A DNA stretch of 25,260 bases, from positions 29,966-55,225 of the forward strand of contig DPRM01000072.1 in assembly GCA_003537645.1 (NCBI GenBank). Reading direction: 5' to 3'. This DNA comes from Prolixibacteraceae bacterium. Its GTDB lineage: Bacteria; Bacteroidota; Bacteroidia; Bacteroidales; Prolixibacteraceae. The translations under genes were made by a program, and so were the position numbers. Shown in pieces: positions 1-7,272 of this stretch (within the stretch, counting starts at the first letter, position 1; each line of letters starts with the position of its first letter). The notes below the pieces were generated by a model. It saw only the letters and a list, made by a program, of their open reading frames with translations, was not told the origin of the DNA and ran no database searches.

Positions 1-894
1 TATTTTCTCGTTTTGTTTATCCTGAATAAGTATATCTACGATAAAATCAAACCAATTTACAAGACCATCCGCGAAGTTCCGATAAGCAGTAAAAAAGAAA
101 AACTGGCCAATAAATTTAGCTCTACAAATATTTCCGATGTACAAAAGGAAGTTGAAGAATGGGCGAAAAATCAAACAATGGAAATTACCAGGTTGAAAGA
201 CCTCGAACGATACAGGAAAGAGTTTGTAGGCAATGTTTCGCACGAATTGAAAACCCCGATTTTTAACATTCAGGGATATGTGCTGACCTTGCTGGAAGGT
301 GGAATTGACGACCCAAAAATCAATAAACTTTATTTGCAGCGAACCGAAAAAAGTATCGACCGGATGATCTCGATTGTTGAAGATCTGGAATCGATCACCA
401 AACTTGAGTCGGGTGAACTGAAACTGAATTTTGTTGATTTTGATTTGGTGCGACTCACCGAAGAAGTGTTCGAACTGGCTCAAATGCTTGCCAGCGAACG
501 CAATATCACACTTCAGTTTGCAACTAAAAACGACAAACCCGTCATGGTTCATGCCGACAAAAAACGGATTATGGAGGTGATGAACAATCTGGTTGGTAAC
601 GGCATAAAATACGGAAAAAAGAAGGGCAATGTTAAGGTCGGGTTCTACGATTTGCACGAAACCATTCTGATAGAAGTGAGCGATAATGGAATTGGAATGG
701 ATAAAAGTGAACTGCCCCGTGTTTTCGAGCGCTTTTACAGGGTCGATAAATCACGGTCGCGCGAGCAGGGAGGAACCGGTCTGGGATTGTCGATCGTAAA
801 ACATATTATCGAGGCACACGATCAAACCATCAACGTAAAAAGTATTGCCGATAAAGGCACAACCTTTACTTTTACCCTCGAAAAAGCGAAATAA
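1..894 (+). CDS. Sensor histidine kinase, PhoR-like (5' end cut off by the window)
   Basis: Membrane sensor kinase that would autophosphorylate on His and pass the phosphate to the response regulator encoded next. The frame is open from base 1, so the start lies outside the window. The first codons encode a hydrophobic stretch, probably the end of a transmembrane helix. A linker leads to the H-box FVGNVSHELKTP, with the phosphoacceptor His codon at 241-243. The ATP-binding domain has N-box NNLVGNGIKYG, G1 DNGIGMD, F-box FERFYRVD and G2 GGTGLGLSIVKH. All catalytic motifs are intact and the C-terminus is complete. A TTG at 13 is only an in-frame codon, not a credible start. Order kinase then regulator, 149 bp apart, suggests a two-component pair. 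The stimulus cannot be read because the sensor domain is missing. Confidence 0.93.
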   Translation, partial: YFLVLFILNKYIYDKIKPIYKTIREVPISSKKEKLANKFSSTNISDVQKEVEEWAKNQTMEITRLKDLERYRKEFVGNVSHELKTPIFNIQGYVLTLLEGGIDDPKINKLYLQRTEKSIDRMISIVEDLESITKLESGELKLNFVDFDLVRLTEEVFELAQMLASERNITLQFATKNDKPVMVHADKKRIMEVMNNLVGNGIKYGKKKGNVKVGFYDLHETILIEVSDNGIGMDKSELPRVFERFYRVDKSRSREQGGTGLGLSIVKHIIEAHDQTINVKSIADKGTTFTFTLEKAK

Positions 895-1043
895 ACATGC
901 TCCGGAGTTCGTTTCAGAAATAAATAAAAGTAAACAAACACGCTAGTTTAAAATGAAATTGCTAATTTTCAGGCAATTTTAATGACAATGGCACAACTGA
1001 TCCAAAAGAAACCTATACTTTTAAATTCAAAATCAAATTTACT

Positions 1044-1763
1044 ATGAGCGACAGTCAATATAAAATTCTGCTGGTAGATGACGAAGTTGATATTCTGGAG
1101 TTTATCAGCTATAATCTCGAAAAAGAAGGATACAAAGTTTATACAGCACAAAATGGCGCCGAAGCTATAAAAGTTGCCGAAAGGACACTTCCCGACCTGA
1201 TTATTCTGGATGTTATGATGCCTGAAATGGACGGAATTGCTGCCTGCGAAGAACTTAGAAGAATTCCGACACTGAGGCACACGATGATTGCTTTTCTGAC
1301 CGCCCGCGGAGAAGATTATTCTCAGATAGCAGGTTTCGAAGCAGGTGCCGACGATTATATCACCAAACCTGTACGTCCTAAAGTTCTGGTTAGCAGAGTA
1401 AAAGCACTATTGAAAAGAACTTCCGTAGTTGGAACTGTACAGCCTGTCATTATCGAAAGCGGGCATACAGTTACGGTCGGAAATCTGGTTATTGACAAAG
1501 AGCGCTATCTGATTGTTCAGGACGGACAGGAAATGATTTTGCCCAGAAAAGAGTTTGAATTGCTTTCATTATTGGTATCGAAACCTGGGAAGGTATTTAC
1601 CCGAGAAGAAATTTATTACTCGGTTTGGGGCGACAATGTGGTAGTCGGAGACCGTACAATCGATGTACACATCCGTAAACTGCGCGAAAAAATTGGGAAC
1701 GATCACATCAAAACCCTGAAAGGAATCGGCTATAAATTTGTTGATTTTTCAGATATTCATTGA
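1044..1763 (+). CDS. Response regulator, OmpR/PhoB family
   Basis: DNA-binding response regulator, probable partner of the kinase upstream. Receiver domain at about residues 6-120: acidic pair D12-D13, phosphoacceptor D56 in LIILDVMMPEMDG, switch T86 and K108 in YITKP. The C-terminal winged helix at about 145-235 has the recognition-helix pattern RTIDVHIRKLREKIG followed by the hairpin GIGYKF. At 239 residues the length is normal for the family. A possible -7 box TACTTTTA lies at 1016-1023, but I see no matching -33 element. An intrinsic terminator follows 21 bp after the stop. The PhoR-like kinase next door makes a PhoB-like role possible, but the sequence does not show that phosphate is the signal. 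Confidence 0.95.
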   Translation: MSDSQYKILLVDDEVDILEFISYNLEKEGYKVYTAQNGAEAIKVAERTLPDLIILDVMMPEMDGIAACEELRRIPTLRHTMIAFLTARGEDYSQIAGFEAGADDYITKPVRPKVLVSRVKALLKRTSVVGTVQPVIIESGHTVTVGNLVIDKERYLIVQDGQEMILPRKEFELLSLLVSKPGKVFTREEIYYSVWGDNVVVGDRTIDVHIRKLREKIGNDHIKTLKGIGYKFVDFSDIH

Positions 1764-1784
1764 TCATACTGTATTAACAATACG

Positions 1785-1820
1785 AAAGCCAGACAATCAA
1801 AATTTTGTCTGGCTTTTTTT
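1785..1820 (+). terminator. Intrinsic terminator of the two-component pair
   Basis: A perfect 12-bp stem (AAAGCCAGACAA with TTGTCTGGCTTT) closes an 8-nt loop and runs into a T tract ending at 1820. It sits 21 bp after the response regulator stop. Confidence 0.9.
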
Positions 1821-1864
1821 ATGGTTAATCAATTCAATATTCATGAAAAAAATAAAAAAGACGA

Positions 1865-1918
1865 TCAGGTCAAAAACCTGAAAAAGAAAGACCGCCCCAA
1901 TTTTGATTTGAGACGGCC
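1865..1918 (-). terminator. Tandem intrinsic terminators of the minus-strand sigma/barrel run
   Basis: Read on the minus strand, the first hairpin pairs 1918-1910 with 1898-1890 (9 bp with G-U pairs, GC-rich) and is followed by TTTCTTTTT. A second hairpin, TCAGGT with ACCTGA around a 5-nt loop (1881-1865), follows at once and leads into a long T-rich run (complement of 1845-1860). Together they close the barrel gene that ends at 1968. The sequence between 1763 and 1968 holds nothing else recognisable. Confidence 0.8.
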
Positions 1919-1967
1919 TATTCCATTGTTTCTGAACTATTTGCTGTTTAATTCAAAATTTAATTGT

Positions 1968-2834
1968 TTAGTCTAAAAAACTTATACCAATTGTGAAGGG
2001 TGTTAGTTCAGGCCCTTTACCCGACTGGAAAAGCGGAGTGAGGCTGTAGTTTGCAAACAGGCTTACATCCTTGTAGCCAACGCGGGCTGTGGCCGAGTAT
2101 TTAAACGAGTTAATATTGAACCCGCTCCGGTCTTTGTCTTTCACATCTCCATGTTTCACTTTTGTGTGCGAACCAATTTTTACACCTCCAATTAATCCGG
2201 CGTTAATGTGCAATCGTCCTTCGTTTTGATTGACCGGAATCTGAAATTCGAGTAACAGCGGAACGGTTAGGTACGAAACTGCCAGTTTTGTTTTCGACAG
2301 GTTGTCGTATTCAATCAGCACCGGTTCTGTTCTTTCGGTTCCTCTGGCAATGGTGTATGGATTTTCGAACCGGTAACTGTTAAAACTCAATCCCATTCCG
2401 GAAACGAGTCCGACATACGATTTTGCAAGGCCAATGTTCAGCTCGTAAAAATTGAGGTCGAATTCCATCGACTTGCCCTGGTTGAGCGACATAAAATCCT
2501 TTTCGGCGTACATGCTGTAATCGGGTTTGTCAAAAGCATTGAACCCAAATTCGATTCCTTCCCAGTGGCCGTTAAACCTTCCCGATTTGTCTTTTTTGTG
2601 CTTGTCTTTTCCCCAGCGGATTTCAGTTCCATCTTCGTTTTCAATAACTTTTACATCTTTCTTCCCAATCCGTACAATGGTGGTATCCTCATCATTTGAC
2701 TGTTCAATAGTATCCTGAACAAGGATTGTTTCATCAGAAACAGTAAGTGAATTTGTGTTGGCTGATATTTGCTGTGCTTTTAGGTTAAAAGTAAATACCG
2801 CTACGGCAACGAGTGATAAAATAAATTGTTTCAT
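1968..2834 (-). CDS. PorT-like outer-membrane beta-barrel protein
   Basis: Exported protein of 288 residues with an N-terminal signal peptide (hydrophobic core LSLVAVAVFTF, cleavage near LKAQ). After it comes a short acidic, charged segment (about 25-95) that may lie in the periplasm. The rest alternates polar and hydrophobic residues in amphipathic strands, with glycine-rich turns such as GLIGGVKIG. It ends in TIGISFLD, consistent with an 8-10 strand barrel of the PorT/OMP_b-brl type common in Bacteroidota. It is the last gene after the ECF sigma and anti-sigma-like genes, 61 bp downstream of the latter, and is a likely output or partner of that regulatory pair. The cargo or ligand is unknown. 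Confidence 0.8.
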   Translation of the reverse strand: MKQFILSLVAVAVFTFNLKAQQISANTNSLTVSDETILVQDTIEQSNDEDTTIVRIGKKDVKVIENEDGTEIRWGKDKHKKDKSGRFNGHWEGIEFGFNAFDKPDYSMYAEKDFMSLNQGKSMEFDLNFYELNIGLAKSYVGLVSGMGLSFNSYRFENPYTIARGTERTEPVLIEYDNLSKTKLAVSYLTVPLLLEFQIPVNQNEGRLHINAGLIGGVKIGSHTKVKHGDVKDKDRSGFNINSFKYSATARVGYKDVSLFANYSLTPLFQSGKGPELTPFTIGISFLD

Positions 2835-2895
2835 GGCTGTTTGTTTTAAAATTTGCCTGTATGACGGCGAGCTATTTCGAAATGTTACAGCCCAT

Positions 2896-3936
2896 TTATT
2901 TTTTTTGCAAAGGAATTGAAAAAGCCATTAAACGACTTTCGAATTCGAGACTCGAAACTTTACCTTCTTTAACACTGTATCCAATGCGGTCGCCCGAAAT
3001 CTCCGAAGCAACATTCAGGCCAGTACGAAAAATGCGCTGTACCGATAGTAAGCTTTCGTCACCCACCTTTTTCACCCTGTTGGCCAGAAACTCTTCAACC
3101 GACATTATATTTTTCGGATCGTTTATTTTATCTAAGTTGATTGAACGTGAGACTGCCAGTTGGTTCTCTTCGGTTTTGGTTTCGAGCATGGCATAAATCG
3201 GCGTTATTTCATTTATTTCAGTAAAATCACGTTCCTGATAATTTGTTTCAGGTTCCGGAATTTTCTCTTGTTTTCGGGAGCCCCGTTCATGAATGACAGC
3301 TGGTTTATTTTCAGCCAGCACGACAGATTTTTCAGCGGGTTCTGTTTTTTGAATATCTTTCTCCGGTTCAATCTGAATATTTGCTGGTTCTGTTGTTTTA
3401 GGTTTCAGAGTGGCTATTTCCTGAACGACCGACCCAACCGGCTGATCTTCGGATTGAAACAAGGAGCTGATTCCCCAAACCAAAACAATCACCGCTGCTG
3501 CGCGTGCTGCCCAGTTCATGAAAATAGCAGTTCCCGACTTCCGGTATAAGTTCTGTTTATTCTGAAATTTAATTCCGGTATCGGCAACCAACCGGGTTTT
3601 GGCAAATAATCCGATTTCCGTTTGCAATTCGGGACGACTTGCAACATATTTCTCAAACGATTTACGCTCTTCATCTTTCAGGTCGCCTTCAATAAAGGCA
3701 ACAGCTTTACGTTCAAAAGCAGCTTTTTCGTCGTTAGCCGATTTGTATAAATGCTCTTTGCCTGCAAAAACAACTTGTTCTTCAGGCAGCTTAATATTCT
3801 CGAAAAGGTGCAATTCTTCTTTCAGATCGGGATTTAATTCCAGAAAATCCAGAAACTGATCGATCATGTTTTCATCAAGGTTACCTTCGAGGTAATCCAG
3901 AAAAAACGGTTCGTAATTATCCCTGGTTATCATCAT
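2896..3936 (-). CDS. Putative membrane anti-sigma factor with duplicated N-terminal module
   Basis: Probable inner-membrane partner of the ECF sigma factor encoded just upstream; the two genes overlap by ATGA. Residues 8-65 and 74-132 are two copies of one module. Each has a Phe/Tyr-rich start, an EG(N/D)L motif, a helix, a P(D/E)L turn and a final LY(K/R). Neither copy has the HxxxCxxC ligands of zinc-binding anti-sigma domains, so this is not a classical ZAS domain. One transmembrane helix follows at about 141-160 (AARAAAVIVLVWGISSLF). The periplasmic part (about 165-346) is Pro/Glu/Lys-rich and mostly disordered-looking. The alternative start three bases downstream (second Met) is possible. 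The anti-sigma role rests on gene order and topology, not on a named domain. Confidence 0.75.
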   Translation of the reverse strand: MMITRDNYEPFFLDYLEGNLDENMIDQFLDFLELNPDLKEELHLFENIKLPEEQVVFAGKEHLYKSANDEKAAFERKAVAFIEGDLKDEERKSFEKYVASRPELQTEIGLFAKTRLVADTGIKFQNKQNLYRKSGTAIFMNWAARAAAVIVLVWGISSLFQSEDQPVGSVVQEIATLKPKTTEPANIQIEPEKDIQKTEPAEKSVVLAENKPAVIHERGSRKQEKIPEPETNYQERDFTEINEITPIYAMLETKTEENQLAVSRSINLDKINDPKNIMSVEEFLANRVKKVGDESLLSVQRIFRTGLNVASEISGDRIGYSVKEGKVSSLEFESRLMAFSIPLQKK

Positions 3937-4418
3937 ACTACCATCTCCATTTTACCGATGTAATTTTTCAGGAAAACCCGGGCGCGGAATATATAAACCT
4001 TTACCTGGGCTTCGCTTAGTGAAGTTACATCGCCTATTTCCTTGTACGAGTATCCTTCGTAATCGCGCAGTAAAATAACAGTCCGTTGAATGTCGGGCAA
4101 TCGTTTTACTGCTTCGTTCAGCACTTCTTTCAGATCAGAGTATTGTTCATCGTGTACATCTTCCGGAACCTGGTAATCTTCCATGTAGGTTTGGCGCTTG
4201 TCTTTCCTGATAACATCAATCATGGTGTGGTACGCCGTTGTGAACAAGTAAGATTTAACCTTTTCGTAGTTCACATTGTCAGCGTTCCGCCACAATTTCT
4301 CGTAACTATCTTGAACGATATCGCGGGCGCGTTCTTCGTCCCTGATGTTTTTCAGGATAAACCTATAAACGTTATCTGAATACAAATCAACCGCCTGGTT
4401 GTATTCTTTTGATGTCAT
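3933..4418 (-). CDS. ECF sigma factor (sigma-70 family)
   Basis: Alternative sigma factor of 161 residues. Region 2 (about 13-76) contains RARDIVQDSYEKLWRN, the usual core-binding/-10 segment, and FTTAYHTMIDVIR. Region 4 (about 100-152) has the helix-turn-helix YSYKEIGDVTSLSEAQVKVY. No region 3 is present, as in ECF factors. The stop overlaps the start of the anti-sigma-like gene, which implies translational coupling. The 45 bp before it, after the protease stop, contain TACAATTG on the minus strand, one base off the Bacteroidota -7 consensus, but no -33 element. It may be read from the upstream protease gene as well. The target promoters are not evident. Confidence 0.92.
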   Translation of the reverse strand: MTSKEYNQAVDLYSDNVYRFILKNIRDEERARDIVQDSYEKLWRNADNVNYEKVKSYLFTTAYHTMIDVIRKDKRQTYMEDYQVPEDVHDEQYSDLKEVLNEAVKRLPDIQRTVILLRDYEGYSYKEIGDVTSLSEAQVKVYIFRARVFLKNYIGKMEMVV

Positions 4419-4463
4419 TCTGAATCACTTACTGTTTTTTTCAATTGTAAGACGATCAGCGTT

Positions 4464-6092
4464 TCATTTTGTTACAGTTCCCAATGAATTTTCCTGAAGT
4501 GGAATTTTTGACTTTTCAATTGCCTGGAGCAGAACATTATCGATGTTTTTGATAATCGGGTAAAAACCTTCTTCGCCAAGAATATTGCGTGCAATATAAG
4601 CTTTTACCTGATGATCGATTATTTTGGAGGATGTTTTCAGGTCTTCATTGCTGGCTTTAACGCCTTTTTGAGCCGCATAAGCAACGAATTGCTGCAAAAG
4701 ATCGGTATTCTTAAAGTATTTTTCGAATTCAGGAATGGTAGTCATTTTTGAAAGTATTTTTCGGTTCGAATCGGCAAAATCGAGTGCAAACTGATAGACC
4801 AACCCCTTCTGCGTAATTTTCGAATAGTAGTTTGAAAATCCAAGCGTATCGGCCGGAACAAATAAATCGGGCATGATGCCGCCTCCGCCATAAACGGTTC
4901 GTCCGGCAGTAGTTGTGTATTTCAGCGAATCGGAGAACTGAATGCTGTCGGCCTGCTGAAATTCGCCATGAATTGCCCGGTCCATAATGTCTTTATAATA
5001 TTCGTCGTTTCCTTTGTCGTATGGTTTTTGAATCGATCGGCCACTTGGCGTGTAATATCGCGCAACAGTAAGGCGCAGAGCGCTACCATCGCGAAATGGG
5101 ATTTGCTCCTGAACCAAGCCTTTTCCGAACGAACGACGTCCGATTACCCAACCCCGGTCATTGTCCTGAATGGCACCGGCAAAAATTTCGCTTGCCGAAG
5201 CCGAGAAATCATCGATAAGTACCACAACGCCTTTATCGCGGTAAGTACCTCTGCTATCGGCATTAAAAGTTTTTCGCGGCTGCGAGTTTCCCTGTGTGTA
5301 AACGATCAGTTCGCCTTTGGCCAAAAACTCATTAACCATTTTGATCACAGCATTCAGGTATCCGCCCGGGTTTCCCCGTAAATCAACGATTACTGTTTTC
5401 ATTCCAAGCCGATCAAGTTTCTCCATTCCGGCCATAAATTCCCTGTAAGTTGTTTCACCAAAACGGCTGACTTTTATAAATCCGGTAGTTTCGTCGATCA
5501 TGTAACTTACATCAACACTGTAAATAGGAATTTCTCCGCGTATGATTTCGAACTCGAAAAGATCCTTAAATCCTTTCCTTTTGATTCCTACTTTAACTTT
5601 GGTTCCTTTTTCGCCCCGAAGTTTTGAAAGTACTTTCTCATTTTTGAGACCTTTTCCGGCCAGCAAAGTGTCGTTTACGTTTACAATTCGGTCGCCTGGT
5701 AAAATTCCCAGTTTTGCCGAAGGTCCTCCCGAAATTACTTCGACCACCATTACCGTATCGTTTTGAATGGAAAACTGTACGCCAATTCCTCCGAAATTTC
5801 CACGCATTTCTTCTTCAACACCAACCATTTCTTTAGGTGGAATATAAGCCGTATGCGGATCAAGGTTTTTCAGGAGCTGTGGAATTGTCTTTTCAATCAA
5901 CGAATCAACAGAGATGGAATCTACATAAGAATTATTGATCAGCTCTATTACCGCATCAAGTTTGTTCGATTGCGACATTGAGAACGACGACATGTTATCT
6001 CCTGCGTTTCTCGACAATTTATTGCCAATAATAATGCCGGTAACAACAGCCAATGCCAGCAACAGGGGGATATAAAGTTTTGTATTTTTCAT
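4464..6092 (-). CDS. S41-family C-terminal processing peptidase
   Basis: Periplasmic serine protease anchored by an N-terminal hydrophobic helix (about 7-24). A helical domain with the NLDPHTAYIPP motif (about 76-87) precedes a PDZ domain at about 100-185 (GGIGVQFS, LGILPGDRIVNVN). The S41 catalytic core follows. The spacing SASASE to FGKGLVQEQ gives S299 as nucleophile and K324 as general base, 25 residues apart as in CtpB-type enzymes. VDLRGNPGG at about 236-244 forms the oxyanion region. The length of 542 is normal. It starts 20 bp after the dCMP deaminase stop and ends 45 bp before the ECF sigma gene, so the three may be cotranscribed. Substrates in such runs are unknown. Trimming of the downstream membrane anti-sigma-like protein is a hypothesis only. 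Confidence 0.95.
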   Translation of the reverse strand: MKNTKLYIPLLLALAVVTGIIIGNKLSRNAGDNMSSFSMSQSNKLDAVIELINNSYVDSISVDSLIEKTIPQLLKNLDPHTAYIPPKEMVGVEEEMRGNFGGIGVQFSIQNDTVMVVEVISGGPSAKLGILPGDRIVNVNDTLLAGKGLKNEKVLSKLRGEKGTKVKVGIKRKGFKDLFEFEIIRGEIPIYSVDVSYMIDETTGFIKVSRFGETTYREFMAGMEKLDRLGMKTVIVDLRGNPGGYLNAVIKMVNEFLAKGELIVYTQGNSQPRKTFNADSRGTYRDKGVVVLIDDFSASASEIFAGAIQDNDRGWVIGRRSFGKGLVQEQIPFRDGSALRLTVARYYTPSGRSIQKPYDKGNDEYYKDIMDRAIHGEFQQADSIQFSDSLKYTTTAGRTVYGGGGIMPDLFVPADTLGFSNYYSKITQKGLVYQFALDFADSNRKILSKMTTIPEFEKYFKNTDLLQQFVAYAAQKGVKASNEDLKTSSKIIDHQVKAYIARNILGEEGFYPIIKNIDNVLLQAIEKSKIPLQENSLGTVTK

Positions 6093-6112
6093 TTTTGTAA
6101 AATCTAGTTTAA

Positions 6113-6553
6113 TTAGTTTTCCAGATCAATCCGGATAATTTCAATATTCGCTTTCTTCAAAAGGTCAATTCCGTCTTCGAGCCGGTAATTGTCGTAAAAA
6201 ACAACTCGTCGTATTCCGGCCTGAATAATAAGCTTCGAACATTCGAGACAGGGAGATGATGTTACGTACAAAGTCGCCCCATCGCTGCTGTTATTCGATT
6301 TTGCAACTTTGGTAATGGCATTTGCTTCGGCATGTAAAACGTATGGAAAGGTTCGGTTGTTTTCATCTTCACAATTATTTTCGAATCCAGATGGGGTTCC
6401 GTTATATCCATCAGAAATAATCATTTTATCTTTTACAAGTAATGCGCCTACCTGCCTGCGTTTGCAGTATGAATTCTGCGCCCAGACTGAGGCCATTTTC
6501 AGATATCGCTGATCGAGCAGAAACTGTTTGTTTTCATTCGTTTTTAATTCCAT
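6113..6553 (-). CDS. dCMP/cytidine-family deaminase (deoxycytidylate deaminase, ComEB-like)
   Basis: Zinc enzyme of 146 residues that deaminates dCMP to dUMP, feeding dTMP synthesis in the cytoplasm. The zinc and proton-shuttle motif HAEANAI gives H74 and E76. The second ligand motif PCLECSKL gives C102 and C105. The N-terminal segment KMASVWAQNSYCKRRQVGALL and the NGTPSGF motif are characteristic of deoxycytidylate deaminases rather than cytidine deaminases or tRNA adenosine deaminases. It is first in the minus-strand run and 20 bp from the S41 protease gene. A possible -7 box TACTTTTA (complement of 6594-6601) is present upstream without an evident -33 box. Confidence 0.92.
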   Translation of the reverse strand: MELKTNENKQFLLDQRYLKMASVWAQNSYCKRRQVGALLVKDKMIISDGYNGTPSGFENNCEDENNRTFPYVLHAEANAITKVAKSNNSSDGATLYVTSSPCLECSKLIIQAGIRRVVFYDNYRLEDGIDLLKKANIEIIRIDLEN

Positions 6554-6642
6554 GGCGCTTGTTGTTATCTAATAGAATGTAAATATTCAGGTATAAAAGT
6601 AACGAGAGATGAGTATTTGTTGGGGCAATCATATTACAAAAA

Positions 6643-6670
6643 ACGTCCATCTAAATTCAGATGAACGTTT
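6643..6670 (-). terminator. Intrinsic terminator of the stand-alone receiver gene
   Basis: On the minus strand ACGTTCATCT pairs with AGATGGACGT (10 bp, one G-U) around a 6-nt loop, flanked by A-run and T-run, and leads into TTTTTTG. It lies 25 bp after the receiver gene stop and separates it from the deaminase run. Confidence 0.85.
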
Positions 6671-6695
6671 CTGTAATGTATTTTTAATGGAATAA

Positions 6696-7070
6696 TTATT
6701 TCAGGTATTTCTCGGCAATTGTCAAAAGATCTTTTGATTTAATTGGCTTGGCCAGATAATCATCACATCCGGCGTCGAGTGCTTTTTCGCGGTCATCAGA
6801 CATCGCAAAAGCAGTTTGTGCAATTATCGGCAGGTTGGGATATTTTTTTTTCAATATTCTAGTTGCCTCATAACCATTCATTTCCGGCATCTGCAAATCC
6901 ATAAAAACGAGATCCATCGCAGCTTCCTTCTCACAAATATCAACTGCTTCAATGCCGTTCTTCGCCCAAAAAACATTCGCATTCAGTTTACTCAGTACGG
7001 CTTTCACATACAGAAAATTTGACTCAACATCTTCGGCAATAAGTATTACCGGATTCTTCTTATCGTTCAT
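6696..7070 (-). CDS. Stand-alone receiver-domain response regulator
   Basis: Single CheY-like receiver of 124 residues with no output domain. Acidic residues E13-D14 stand in ILIAEDVESN, the phosphoacceptor is D58 in LVFMDLQMPEMNG, the switch Thr is in PIIAQTAFA, and the conserved Lys is in DDYLAKP. The form resembles the receiver domains carried at the C-terminus of hybrid kinases (EDVESNxxY, QMPxMNGYEAT), so it probably exchanges phosphate with a kinase encoded elsewhere. It has its own terminator and upstream promoter region and is transcribed alone, divergently from the secreted-protein operon at 7273. No kinase lies beside it. Confidence 0.93.
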   Translation of the reverse strand: MNDKKNPVILIAEDVESNFLYVKAVLSKLNANVFWAKNGIEAVDICEKEAAMDLVFMDLQMPEMNGYEATRILKKKYPNLPIIAQTAFAMSDDREKALDAGCDDYLAKPIKSKDLLTIAEKYLK

Positions 7071-7107
7071 TTTTTCTTCTCGTTGATGTTTATAAATTTG
7101 AACTTAC

Positions 7108-7115
7108 CAAATGTA
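7108..7115 (-). promoter_or_regulatory. Candidate -7 promoter box for the receiver gene
   Basis: The minus strand reads TACATTTG, an exact match to the Bacteroidota -7 consensus TAnnTTTG, 38 bp before the receiver ATG. No TTTG/TTG is found 17-23 bp upstream; that position is occupied by the direct repeats at 7123-7147. Confidence 0.5.
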
Positions 7116-7122
7116 TTGAAAC

Positions 7123-7153
7123 ATTCTTTGAATTACTATTCTTTGAAAAGAAT
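7123..7153. repeat. Direct repeat ATTCTTTGAA x2 with an overlapping inverted repeat
   Basis: ATTCTTTGAA occurs at 7123-7132 and 7138-7147, a 15-bp pitch with the 5-bp spacer TTACT. The second copy also begins the inverted repeat ATTCTTT-GA-AAAGAAT (7138-7153). The pair covers the place where a -33 element would lie for the minus-strand promoter at 7108-7115, so it may be an activator or repressor site. It could also serve the divergent operon at 7273. Confidence 0.5.
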
Positions 7154-7210
7154 TTTTAGTTTCTAATTCACATCTGCCTGCAATCCACAATTCACACCTG
7201 ATTTTTAAAC

Positions 7211-7238
7211 AAATAAAAGACTTGATTGTCTTTTATTT
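7211..7238. repeat. 11-bp perfect inverted repeat upstream of the secreted-protein operon
   Basis: AAATAAAAGAC (7211-7221) and GTCTTTTATTT (7228-7238) are exact reverse complements around a 6-nt spacer, ending 34 bp before the ATG at 7273. The stem is AT-rich. It could be a dimeric regulator site or a weak leader hairpin; it is not a convincing terminator because the GC content of the stem is too low. Confidence 0.55.
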
Positions 7239-7272
7239 TAGAATGTAATTAGAAATCTTAAAACTTAAACTT

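Noticed and set aside
969..1280. Minus-strand frame opposite the response regulator
   Set aside because: A shadow of a strongly conserved receiver domain; no plausible product.
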